Below the pieces are notes generated by a model. The model saw only the letters and a list, made by a program, of their open reading frames with translations. It ran no database searches and had not been told where the DNA came from. The position numbers and the translations under genes are program-made. 21,868 bases of DNA. Origin: Peptoniphilus_A sp022767005 (GTDB lineage Bacteria > Bacillota > Clostridia > Tissierellales > Peptoniphilaceae). Below are positions 6,671-13,984 of this stretch, piece after piece (positions within the stretch are counted from its first letter, which is position 1; every line of letters begins with the position of its first letter). The stretch is taken from positions 1 through 21,868 of the forward strand of contig NZ_JBNPOJ010000024.1 of the NCBI RefSeq assembly GCF_050315115.1, given 5' to 3'.

Positions 6671-8266
6671 TTAATTTTTATGCTTTATAGCTGCTTTTAC
6701 AAATCCATTAAATAATGGATGGATTTTTGTAGGTCTTGATTTGAATTCTGGATGGAATTGACAAGCTACAAAGAAGTCATTGTCCTTAAGTTCAATAATT
6801 TCTACAAGGTCTTTGTCTTCGTTTATACCTGAGAAAACTACGCCAGCTGATCTGATTTTTCCTCTAAAATCGTTGTTAAATTCATATCTATGTCTATGTC
6901 TTTCTTTTATTTTTTCTTCTCCATAGAGTTCATAAACTAAAGTACCTTTTTCTATTGTGCAATCATAATTTCCAAGCCTTAATGTTCCACCAACATTTTT
7001 TACATCTTTTTGATTTTCCAATAAATCGATTATAGGATAATTCGTCTCTGGATTTATTTCTGTTGAGTTTGCGTCCTTAAGCCCCAATTTATTTCTTGCA
7101 ATATCTATTAATGCAATTTGCATTCCATAGCAAATTCCAAAATATGGCACATTGTTTTCACGAGCATACTTGCTTGCCATGATCATTCCTTCAGTTCCAC
7201 GAGAACCAAAACCTCCTGGCACGATTATTCCATCAAGTCCTTCTAATATACTTGCATCTTTTTCAATTTCTTCAGAATTAATCCACTTGATATTTACTTT
7301 ATATCCATTTTCACAACCTGCATCAGTTAGCGCTTGGATAACAGACAAATAGGCATCGTGAAGACTTACATATTTTCCTACAAGTCCAATTTTAACTTCC
7401 CCCTTGACATCTTTAAATCTGTCGACCATTTCTTTCCACTTGCCCTTTGACGCTGGTCTGTCTTCAAGTTCAAGTTCCTTTAAAATGTAATCATCTAGAT
7501 GCTGTTCGTGGAAAACTAGGGGAACTTCATAAATTAAATCTACATTAGTTGATTGAATGACTGCTTCCACCGGAACATCACAAAATAGTGAGATTTTCTC
7601 TCTAAGATCTTTTGTAACAATGCCATTTGATCTTACAATTATTACATCTGTTTTTATTCCATTACTCATAAGTTCCTTGAAAGAATGTTGTGTCGGTTTA
7701 GTTTTAAGCTCATCTGAACCCGGAATATTCGGAACAAGAACTGCGTGGACAAATAAAACATCGGACTTATTATTTTCAGAGTGAATTTGTCTTATCGCTT
7801 CTAAAAATGGAAGGGATTCAATATCGCCAACAGTCCCACCAATTTCTGTAATTACAATATCAGCCTTTGATTCCTTTGCCGCTTTATATACTGCATTTTT
7901 AATTTCATTTGTTATGTGTGGAATTACTTGAACAGTTGCTCCGTCATAATCGCCACGTCTTTCCTTTTCAATAACTGTCGAATAAACTTTACCAGTTGTA
8001 ATTGACGCACCCTTAGTTAGCTCTTCATCAATAAATCTTTCGTAATGTCCAAGGTCTAGGTCAGTTTCCGCACCATCCTTAGTTACGAAAACTTCTCCAT
8101 GTTGATAGGGACTCATAGTTCCCGGATCAACATTTAGATAAGGGTCGAACTTTTGCATAAATACCGAAAGTCCTCTGTCTTTTAAAAGTCTTCCAATGCT
8201 TGCAGCAGAAATCCCCTTGCCAATTCCTGAAACAACCCCACCTGTAACAAATATAAATTTAGTCAT
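6671..8266 (-). CDS. pyrG: CTP synthase
   Basis: This 531-residue enzyme converts UTP to CTP using ATP and glutamine. The N-terminal synthetase domain (about 1-265) starts FIFVTGGVVSGIGKGISAAS and contains EIGGTVGDIESLPFLEA. The C-terminal class I glutamine amidotransferase domain has GICYGMQ with catalytic Cys379, and QFHPEF with His505 and Glu507. The Tyr after the Cys replaces the commoner Leu; the triad is complete. Length is normal. Its AGGAGG overlaps the TAG stop of glnN, leaving eight bases between the genes, so it is co-transcribed with the enzyme that makes its nitrogen donor. The ~60 bases before its start show no separate promoter or pyrimidine attenuator, unlike Bacillus pyrG. 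Confidence 0.97.
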   Translation of the reverse strand: MTKFIFVTGGVVSGIGKGISAASIGRLLKDRGLSVFMQKFDPYLNVDPGTMSPYQHGEVFVTKDGAETDLDLGHYERFIDEELTKGASITTGKVYSTVIEKERRGDYDGATVQVIPHITNEIKNAVYKAAKESKADIVITEIGGTVGDIESLPFLEAIRQIHSENNKSDVLFVHAVLVPNIPGSDELKTKPTQHSFKELMSNGIKTDVIIVRSNGIVTKDLREKISLFCDVPVEAVIQSTNVDLIYEVPLVFHEQHLDDYILKELELEDRPASKGKWKEMVDRFKDVKGEVKIGLVGKYVSLHDAYLSVIQALTDAGCENGYKVNIKWINSEEIEKDASILEGLDGIIVPGGFGSRGTEGMIMASKYARENNVPYFGICYGMQIALIDIARNKLGLKDANSTEINPETNYPIIDLLENQKDVKNVGGTLRLGNYDCTIEKGTLVYELYGEEKIKERHRHRYEFNNDFRGKIRSAGVVFSGINEDKDLVEIIELKDNDFFVACQFHPEFKSRPTKIHPLFNGFVKAAIKHKN

Positions 8267-8274
8267 AATTCCTC

Positions 8275-10347
8275 CTAGCTTAGTGAATTAAAGATATCTT
8301 CATAAGATGGCAGCGTAATATTTTTCCTTGAAATCAATTTTTCCATTTCGTCTGCAACTTTTCTCGTGGCAAGAAGTTTTGTTGCAATATTTCTTTCAAC
8401 ATACTCCGCCTTTTTGTAGATGTCATCTATTTCCTTTGAATGTGAAAGCAAAGTTTCTATTTCCTTTTCACATTTAATTAACTTTGTAATCATCTTATCT
8501 ATTTTATCATACTTATCAGAAAGCATTTCATTGTTTTTAAATTTCAAAACTTCTGACAAACCTTTTAACTCGGCAATACCCATTGGGACAATGTCTTTTT
8601 CAATCATGGACATCATAGTCTTAGCCTCTAAAGTATGATAAATCACAACTTCTTCTATGTTTACTTCGTAGCTTGCCTTTATTTCTTTTTCTGTGTAAAT
8701 TTCTCTTTTTAAGAAAATATCTGTAAAATCAAAATCCTTTAAGGCTACTAAGGCATCAAAATAAGTCTTGTGATTAGCAAGTCCTCTTCTCTTTGCCTCT
8801 TCTCTCCACTCATCAGAATAATTGTCTCCATCACAAATAACTCTGTCGTGCTCTTCCATAATTTCCTTTATAGTCTTAAGGACAGCTTCTCTTAATTTAT
8901 TGTAATCATCTTTATAGGGTTCAAGTTTTTCATAGATTTTTGACAAGGAATCAGCAATGGCACAATTTAATGCAATATTCAAATCGGAACCAGTCTTTGA
9001 TGATCCAAGCATTCTAAATTCAAATTTATTTCCAGTAAAGGCAACAGCAGCAGTTCTATTTCTATCGCTAGAATCCTTTGGAACACTTAAAAGATTATAG
9101 CCACTAAAAATATTTTTATTTTCTTTTTTATATTCAATTTCTTCTTTTATGTCTCTAAAAAGTTCTTCTAAATCACTTCCCAAAAATAGTGAAACTATGG
9201 CAGGAGGAGCTTCATCTGCACCAAGCCTAAAATCATTAGAAGTTGAGGAAGCACTCACCCTTAAAAGGCTTTGATATTTATCAATTGCTTCTATAAGCGC
9301 TGCCACAAATAATAGGAAAATATTATTATTATAAGGGTCTTCACCTGGTTCAAATACATTTAATCCATAATTTGTAACAATGGAATAATTATTGTGTTTT
9401 CCAGAACCATTTACAGTGGCAAAAGGCTTTTCGTGGAAAAGGCACACTAAATTATTTTCTAAGGCAGTTTCTTTTAAAATATTCATAAGAAGTTGGTTAT
9501 CGTCAATTGCAACATTTACATTTTCAAATAAAATTGCCATTTCAAATTGATTAGGTGCAACTTCATTGTGCTCTGCTTCAGAATAAATTCCAAGGTCATA
9601 AAGTTTTTCGTCCACATCCTTATAAAATTTTTCAACTCTAGCGGGAATTTGACCAAAATAGTGATCGGATAATTCTTGTCCCTTTGGAGAAGGAGCTCCA
9701 ACAATAGTTCTTCCAATATTTTTTAGGTCACTTCTCTTATTATAAATTTCTTTATCCACTAAGAAAAATTCTTGTTCAAGACCAACTTTCACTCTCATCC
9801 TATAGGCATACTCATCTTTGTGAAATAAATTTACAATTTTTACGCCTTCATTGCTTAAAATCTTTGTAGAATCAATGAGAGGTCCTCTCTTGTCTAATTT
9901 TTCGCCCTTGTATGACATAAAAATAGTTGGAATATAGAGTACATTTCCAATTATAAAAGAATTTGCAGTAAGGTCCCAATAAGTATATCCCCTTGCTTCA
10001 AAGGTAGACCTCATTCCTCCACTTGGGAAAGAAGATGCATCAGGTTCTCCCTTGACAAGTTCCTTTCCAGAAAATCTATTTATTGGTTCACCGTCAGAAG
10101 TTCTAGAAATAAATGCCTCGTGTTTTTTTGCAGTGTGCCCACTTAATGGCAAAAACCAATGAGCAAAGTGAGTTGCGCCATTTGCAAGAGCCCAGTCCTT
10201 CATTGCGTGTGCAATAGCATCTGCAGTCTCTCTATCTAAGTCCTTTTCATTTCTAAGTGCGTCCTTCCACTTTAAATAAATTGGATATGGTAGCGAGTCC
10301 TTCATCTTTTTCTTGTTAAAACTTTTTATACCGAATTTTTCAATCAT
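8275..10347 (-). CDS. glnN: Glutamine synthetase type III
   Basis: This 690-residue enzyme makes glutamine from glutamate, ammonia and ATP. Length is diagnostic of the large GSIII class found in Bacteroides, cyanobacteria and many anaerobic Firmicutes. Visible are the GSIII N-terminal region (HFAHWFLPLSGHTAKKHEAF at about 61-80, GEPDASSFPSGGMRSTFEAR at 100-119), the metal-binding GLEQEFFLVD (189-198), HNEVAPNQFE (260-269), the ATP-site NGSGKHNNYS (313-322) and a later FRMLGSS segment. The C-terminal ~130 residues are a helical extension typical of the class. Start ATG at 10347 has GGGAGGAAACT before it. It heads an operon with pyrG. Its 78-base leader contains a terminator-like hairpin, suggesting attenuation. 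Confidence 0.96.
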   Translation of the reverse strand: MIEKFGIKSFNKKKMKDSLPYPIYLKWKDALRNEKDLDRETADAIAHAMKDWALANGATHFAHWFLPLSGHTAKKHEAFISRTSDGEPINRFSGKELVKGEPDASSFPSGGMRSTFEARGYTYWDLTANSFIIGNVLYIPTIFMSYKGEKLDKRGPLIDSTKILSNEGVKIVNLFHKDEYAYRMRVKVGLEQEFFLVDKEIYNKRSDLKNIGRTIVGAPSPKGQELSDHYFGQIPARVEKFYKDVDEKLYDLGIYSEAEHNEVAPNQFEMAILFENVNVAIDDNQLLMNILKETALENNLVCLFHEKPFATVNGSGKHNNYSIVTNYGLNVFEPGEDPYNNNIFLLFVAALIEAIDKYQSLLRVSASSTSNDFRLGADEAPPAIVSLFLGSDLEELFRDIKEEIEYKKENKNIFSGYNLLSVPKDSSDRNRTAAVAFTGNKFEFRMLGSSKTGSDLNIALNCAIADSLSKIYEKLEPYKDDYNKLREAVLKTIKEIMEEHDRVICDGDNYSDEWREEAKRRGLANHKTYFDALVALKDFDFTDIFLKREIYTEKEIKASYEVNIEEVVIYHTLEAKTMMSMIEKDIVPMGIAELKGLSEVLKFKNNEMLSDKYDKIDKMITKLIKCEKEIETLLSHSKEIDDIYKKAEYVERNIATKLLATRKVADEMEKLISRKNITLPSYEDIFNSLS

Positions 10348-10370
10348 AGTTTCCTCCCATAAAAGTCCTG

Positions 10371-10406
10371 AAAATAAAAAAATGGCAATTAATTAAAATT
10401 GCCATT
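10371..10406 (-). terminator. Terminator-like hairpin in the glnN leader (candidate attenuator)
   Basis: On the minus strand a perfect ten-base-pair stem AATGGCAATT / AATTGCCATT with a six-base loop is followed by TTTTTATTTT. It lies downstream of a consensus promoter and upstream of the glnN ribosome site, so it would interrupt glnN transcription. It also terminates transcripts from the two-component operon. A smaller hairpin AAACC-ACA-GGTTT (10412-10424) precedes it. Confidence 0.8.
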
Positions 10407-10430
10407 ATGAAAAACCTGTGGTTTCTTTTT

Positions 10431-10459
10431 ATTTTATTTCAAAAACTATTCTTTGTCAA
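10431..10459 (-). promoter_or_regulatory. glnN promoter
   Basis: Perfect TTGACA (10454-10459), 17-base spacer, TAAAAT (10431-10436), with a likely start near the G at 10425. It lies just after the histidine kinase stop codon and before the leader hairpins. Confidence 0.75.
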
Positions 10460-10469
10460 TAAAATATAA

Positions 10470-11687
10470 TCACTCTGAATCCTTTAAAAGTAGTAGATGA
10501 ACATCAAACCACTGACCGTGAATTGAAATTTTTACATCTCCTCCAAGTATTTCAGAAAGATTTTTTACTATATTTAAACCAAGCCCCGACCCTTCAGAAT
10601 GTCTCGACCTATCTGCCTTTAAAAGTTCTTCAAAAAGTTCGTCGCTATTCCTATTTAATTTTTCGCCAATAATATTTTTTATATAAAATTCAACAGTGGA
10701 CTGTCTTTCGATTACACCTGCAAGTACCTTTGTGCCCTGTCTTGAATATTTCGCAGCATTTGACAAAAGATTTTCAATAATTCTTGCAAATAAATTGACA
10801 TCTGTATAAATTAAAATTTCATCACTTGTGGAATTGTACAAAAAATCTAAGTCATTCTGCTTAAAAAGGGAGTCATAGTCTCCGTAAATTTGCAAAATCA
10901 TTTCATTAAGTTCCACTAAAGACCTTTCTACAGAAACATTCCTCGTGCTAGTTTTTGAAGCAAAAATTAAATCAACAATTAAATCCTTAAGTCTTGTTGA
11001 ATTTCTCTTTAATACGCTCACAAATTTTCTAGCTTCGTCATCAAATTCATCTTTCTTGGACAAAAGATCTGCATAATTTATTATTGAAGTAAGAGGCGTC
11101 TTCAAGTCGTGAGAAATATTTGTTATGAGTTCCACCTTTAATTTCTCAGACCTAAAGTTTTCTTCCAATCTCTTTCTATCCCTCTTTTTAAAATCTTCCA
11201 TTAAAACCGTGATTTTTTCCAAATATTCATTTTCAAAAGGTTCTGGAATTACAAAATCATATCCATAGAGTATTGACTCCACTAGTTCAATGGATAAGGT
11301 ATTTTGTGCAAACTGAATTTCCACAGTAAAAATTGCTCTAAGGATCATAAAGAGAAGAACATTTAAAAGGACTATTCCCTTTGTTAAAAGACTATAAAAT
11401 AAAATATATAGAATAAATAATGTCACATTTAAGGTTCCAAAGAGCCTAAAATTTTTAAAATGCCTATATTTAAAAAGATTGTATGTGAAACAAGTGTCTA
11501 CAAGTTTTTTCCTCTTAATTTTTAAAATTATAATTAAAAGTGTAACAACCCAAGATATAATGAAGTGCTTGTTTATGTTAAAAAGTTCAAAAATAATTAC
11601 ACAAGATGCAAAAATATTTTCCACAAAAAAATTATCTGAAATATTTATAAAAATATCCTTAATATATTCTCTTATATCAGAAAACAT
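10470..11687 (-). CDS. Membrane sensor histidine kinase
   Basis: The protein has about 405 residues. The N-terminal ~125 residues hold about four hydrophobic segments with very short loops, so it is an intramembrane-sensing type without an extracellular domain. The kinase core has the H-box NISHDLKTPLTSIINYADLL (phospho-His near residue 193), the N-box ENLLSNAAKYS and the G2 box EGSGLGLNIVK. The G1 DxGxG motif is replaced by IKNIIGEKLNRNSDEL, which is characteristic of a VanS-like clostridial subgroup and not a sign of decay. The start is ATG at 11687 (GAGG seven bases away), touching the regulator's TGA; GTG at 11690 is an alternative. It works with the adjacent OmpR-type regulator; the stimulus is unknown, with envelope stress an inference. 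Confidence 0.9.
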   Translation of the reverse strand: MFSDIREYIKDIFINISDNFFVENIFASCVIIFELFNINKHFIISWVVTLLIIILKIKRKKLVDTCFTYNLFKYRHFKNFRLFGTLNVTLFILYILFYSLLTKGIVLLNVLLFMILRAIFTVEIQFAQNTLSIELVESILYGYDFVIPEPFENEYLEKITVLMEDFKKRDRKRLEENFRSEKLKVELITNISHDLKTPLTSIINYADLLSKKDEFDDEARKFVSVLKRNSTRLKDLIVDLIFASKTSTRNVSVERSLVELNEMILQIYGDYDSLFKQNDLDFLYNSTSDEILIYTDVNLFARIIENLLSNAAKYSRQGTKVLAGVIERQSTVEFYIKNIIGEKLNRNSDELFEELLKADRSRHSEGSGLGLNIVKNLSEILGGDVKISIHGQWFDVHLLLLKDSE

Positions 11688-12379
11688 CACTTTGCCTCAA
11701 TTTTATATCCCATGCCATACACTGATTTAATTAAATCCGGTTTTCTTGGGTTTATCTCCACCTTGTCGCGAAGATGAGAAATATGTACTGAAATAATTTT
11801 TCTGACATCAATTGCTTCATCTTCCCAAACTCTTTCATAAATTTCATTGGAAGAAAAAACTCTTCCAGGATTTTTTACCAAGAGATATAAAATTTTGTAC
11901 TCATAGGGAGTTAAGCTTACAACCTCGTCTTCCACTCTAACTTCCTTAAACTCGTCAGAAATGCTAACTCTGCCAATTTTTAAATCTCCCGTCTTTATAT
12001 CTGATGCACCAAGAGAAAAATATCTCCTTATGAGAGAATTTACCCTTGCAGTAAGTTCCACTGCATTAAAAGGTTTAGTTATATAATCATCTGCACCTAC
12101 ATTTAAGCCAACAATTTTATCTGTAACTTCACTTTTAGCTGAAAGCACAATAATTGGAATATTTGTAATCTCACGCATTTTCATAATAAGTGTAATGCCA
12201 TCCATCACTGGCATCATTATGTCTATTATAGCAAGGTGTATTTCATTTTTTTCTACGATTTCAAGAGCTGTTGCTCCATCTTCAGCAGTAAAAACTGTGT
12301 AGCCCTCTGCCTTTAAATAAATTTCTATTGCATTTAAGATATCTCTCTCATCGTCGCAAACTAATATGTTGTAATCCAT
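11687..12379 (-). CDS. OmpR/PhoB-family response regulator
   Basis: The 230-residue protein starts at the ATG preceded by AAAGGA. ATGs up to three codons upstream would sit directly on that ribosome site. The receiver domain (about 1-115) has the acidic pair CDDE, phospho-acceptor Asp53 in IIDIMMPVMDG, and the switch Lys in ITKPFNAVEL. The winged-helix domain (about 130-230) has LTPYEYKILYLLVKNPGRVF and DVRKIISVHISHLRDKVE, ending GYKIEAK. All key residues are present. Its stop overlaps the histidine kinase start. It shares an overlapping divergent promoter region with the YihY-type gene, which makes that gene a possible target. Confidence 0.94.
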   Translation of the reverse strand: MDYNILVCDDERDILNAIEIYLKAEGYTVFTAEDGATALEIVEKNEIHLAIIDIMMPVMDGITLIMKMREITNIPIIVLSAKSEVTDKIVGLNVGADDYITKPFNAVELTARVNSLIRRYFSLGASDIKTGDLKIGRVSISDEFKEVRVEDEVVSLTPYEYKILYLLVKNPGRVFSSNEIYERVWEDEAIDVRKIISVHISHLRDKVEINPRKPDLIKSVYGMGYKIEAK

Positions 12380-12398
12380 AATCATCATCCTTTACTCT

Positions 12399-12445
12399 AT
12401 TTTATCATGTAATGAATTGTTATCACAAAAAAATTAATATATAAT
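12399..12445. promoter_or_regulatory. Overlapping divergent promoters for the two-component operon and yihY
   Basis: Plus strand: TTGTTA (12417-12422), 17 bases, TATAAT (12440-12445) for the YihY-type gene. Minus strand: TTGTGA (12423-12428), 18 bases, TAAAAT (12399-12404) for the response regulator. The two -35 boxes are adjacent and lie within each other's spacers, so polymerase could not occupy both at once. The minus start point would be near 12392, giving a very short leader. Confidence 0.65.
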
Positions 12446-12461
12446 ACATAAGAGGTGTTTT

Positions 12462-13385
12462 ATGAAATTCTTAAATAATTACATAGATAAAGTTAAAGAC
12501 AATAAAGTCTTTACTTTCTTTGACAAATTAATATACAGAATAATAAATCACGACACTTTTTCCTATGGAGGAAGTCTCTCATATTTTTTGGTTTTATCAA
12601 TTTTTCCATTTTTAATTTCCCTGATTAACGCAATTAATTTTTCAGGAATATTAAATCCAGATTATATTTTTTCACTGATAAAAGTTTTGCCAACTGACAT
12701 ACAAAATATTGTGTCAAATTTTTTAATTGAAATTCAAAATTCATCTTCAGGATCTTTTTTCACAATTTCCTTTGTAGTAGGTCTTTTCACTGCGTCCACT
12801 GCAGTTTTTAAGCTAATAAATATTATAAATTTATCCTATGGCTTTGCTGAAAAAAGAGGTTTTATTAAACTAAGACTCCTTGCACTATTTTTTACAATAG
12901 CACTTATTACAATGTTTTTTCTTTTGATATTTACTCAAATCTTTGGCGAGATTATTTATGTAAATGTTACAAATTATCTCGGCATTAAAAATGAATTTTT
13001 TGACAAAATGTGGCGAATAGCAAAAAACGCAATACCTATTTTATATATGTTAATTACCTTTGTCCTATTATATAAGTTTTCACCATCTAAGAGCAGTGAA
13101 AATATGGTTACCTTTAAGGGTGTCCTTCCAGGTGCAATTTTTTCTACAATTGGTGTAATAATAGCCTCCATTGTATTTGGTTTTTATGTAACAAACTTTG
13201 GTAAATACTCCATAACCTACGGCTCCCTTGGCGGTATCATTATATTTTTGGTTTGGCTATATTTGCTTTCCATAATTATATTAATTGGCGCAGAGATAAA
13301 TTCTACCCTCTACTCAATGAAAAACTTTAAATCTTTAAATCATTGGCCAAGACATGATTCCATATTTAAAAATTTTAATAACTAA
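12462..13385 (+). CDS. YihY-family inner-membrane protein (formerly 'ribonuclease BN')
   Basis: The 307-residue protein has about six hydrophobic helices. Family features include the early SYGGSLSYFLVLSIFPFLIS segment, the TASTAVFKLINIINLSYGF region, the VTFKGVLPGAIFSTIG loop and the late YGSLGGIIIFLVWLYLLSII. This is the YihY/UPF0761 family; the old RNase BN annotation is known to be wrong, and the true function is unsettled (envelope or secretion-related in various reports). The ATG at 12462 follows AGAGGTGTTTT. The gene is alone on the plus strand, divergent from the two-component operon and convergent with comF. Their reading frames overlap by four bases at the 3' ends. No strong terminator follows; a weak AAGTG/CACTT hairpin with T-run lies just inside comF near 13407-13427. 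Confidence 0.88.
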   Translation: MKFLNNYIDKVKDNKVFTFFDKLIYRIINHDTFSYGGSLSYFLVLSIFPFLISLINAINFSGILNPDYIFSLIKVLPTDIQNIVSNFLIEIQNSSSGSFFTISFVVGLFTASTAVFKLINIINLSYGFAEKRGFIKLRLLALFFTIALITMFFLLIFTQIFGEIIYVNVTNYLGIKNEFFDKMWRIAKNAIPILYMLITFVLLYKFSPSKSSENMVTFKGVLPGAIFSTIGVIIASIVFGFYVTNFGKYSITYGSLGGIIIFLVWLYLLSIIILIGAEINSTLYSMKNFKSLNHWPRHDSIFKNFNN

Positions 13386-13984
13386 GCAATTTCTGTGGCT
13401 GCAATAAGTGCAGTCACTTTTTTTACGCCTGAATCCTTGGCGATTTTTGTAAGTTCCCTTATTGTAGTACCCGTAGTGATTACGTCATCTACAATAATAA
13501 TTTCTTCTGGAATTTTTATAACTTTAAAGGAATCTTTTAAATTTTCTTCACGTTCATGTTTTTTTAAACCAACTTGAAATTTTGTATCTATTGCTTTCTC
13601 GAAGACATCCTCACATTTTAAATCTAACTTTTTTGCAACATCTTCCGCCAATATTTTAGATTGATTATAGCCCCTTTCTCTTTCCTTATATTTATACATA
13701 GGTACATAAGTCAAGACTTCACTACTTAAATTTTTCTCCAAAAGCTTTTCTATCATAATTTCAGAAATAATTTCTCCATATGCCAGCTTTCCATTGAACT
13801 TAAAGTCAATTATAAGCTTCCTCATTATTCCAGAATAAGTTGAAGATACAATTAAATCCTCTAAACCATCAATATTATAATAAAATACTGGGTCTTTATT
13901 GATTAAATCAAAACAATCACTGCAAAGTCCATAATTATTTACAATTTTCCCACAAATAGGACAATTATTTTCCAATAATTTCAT
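13382..13984 (-). CDS. comF: ComF-family phosphoribosyltransferase-like protein
   Basis: The 200-residue protein has an N-terminal zinc-ribbon-like pair CPIC and CSDC at about residues 8-23. A type I phosphoribosyltransferase fold follows, with the PRPP-binding loop IIIVDDVITTGTT near 162-174 and the upstream YVPMYKYKERERGYNQSKIL segment typical of ComFC/GntX proteins. In Bacillus, ComFC is needed for DNA uptake during competence; in other bacteria the family has poorly defined roles. No other competence gene is in the window. Its start lies inside the end of recD2 (20-base overlap), so the two are co-translated, linking it to DNA metabolism here. Confidence 0.9.
   Translation of the reverse strand: MKLLENNCPICGKIVNNYGLCSDCFDLINKDPVFYYNIDGLEDLIVSSTYSGIMRKLIIDFKFNGKLAYGEIISEIMIEKLLEKNLSSEVLTYVPMYKYKERERGYNQSKILAEDVAKKLDLKCEDVFEKAIDTKFQVGLKKHEREENLKDSFKVIKIPEEIIIVDDVITTGTTIRELTKIAKDSGVKKVTALIAATEIA

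Noticed and set aside
10500..10700. Histidine kinase lacks a normal G1 (DxGxG) box, suggesting an inactive kinase.
   Set aside because: The IKNI...LN...ELFEEL pattern followed by EGSGLGL is a recurring variant in a VanS-like group of Firmicutes kinases; the H, N and G2 boxes are intact.
12462..13385. Annotation as ribonuclease BN.
   Set aside because: The YihY family was misnamed; true RNase BN is a different, metallo-beta-lactamase protein, and this is a multi-pass membrane protein.
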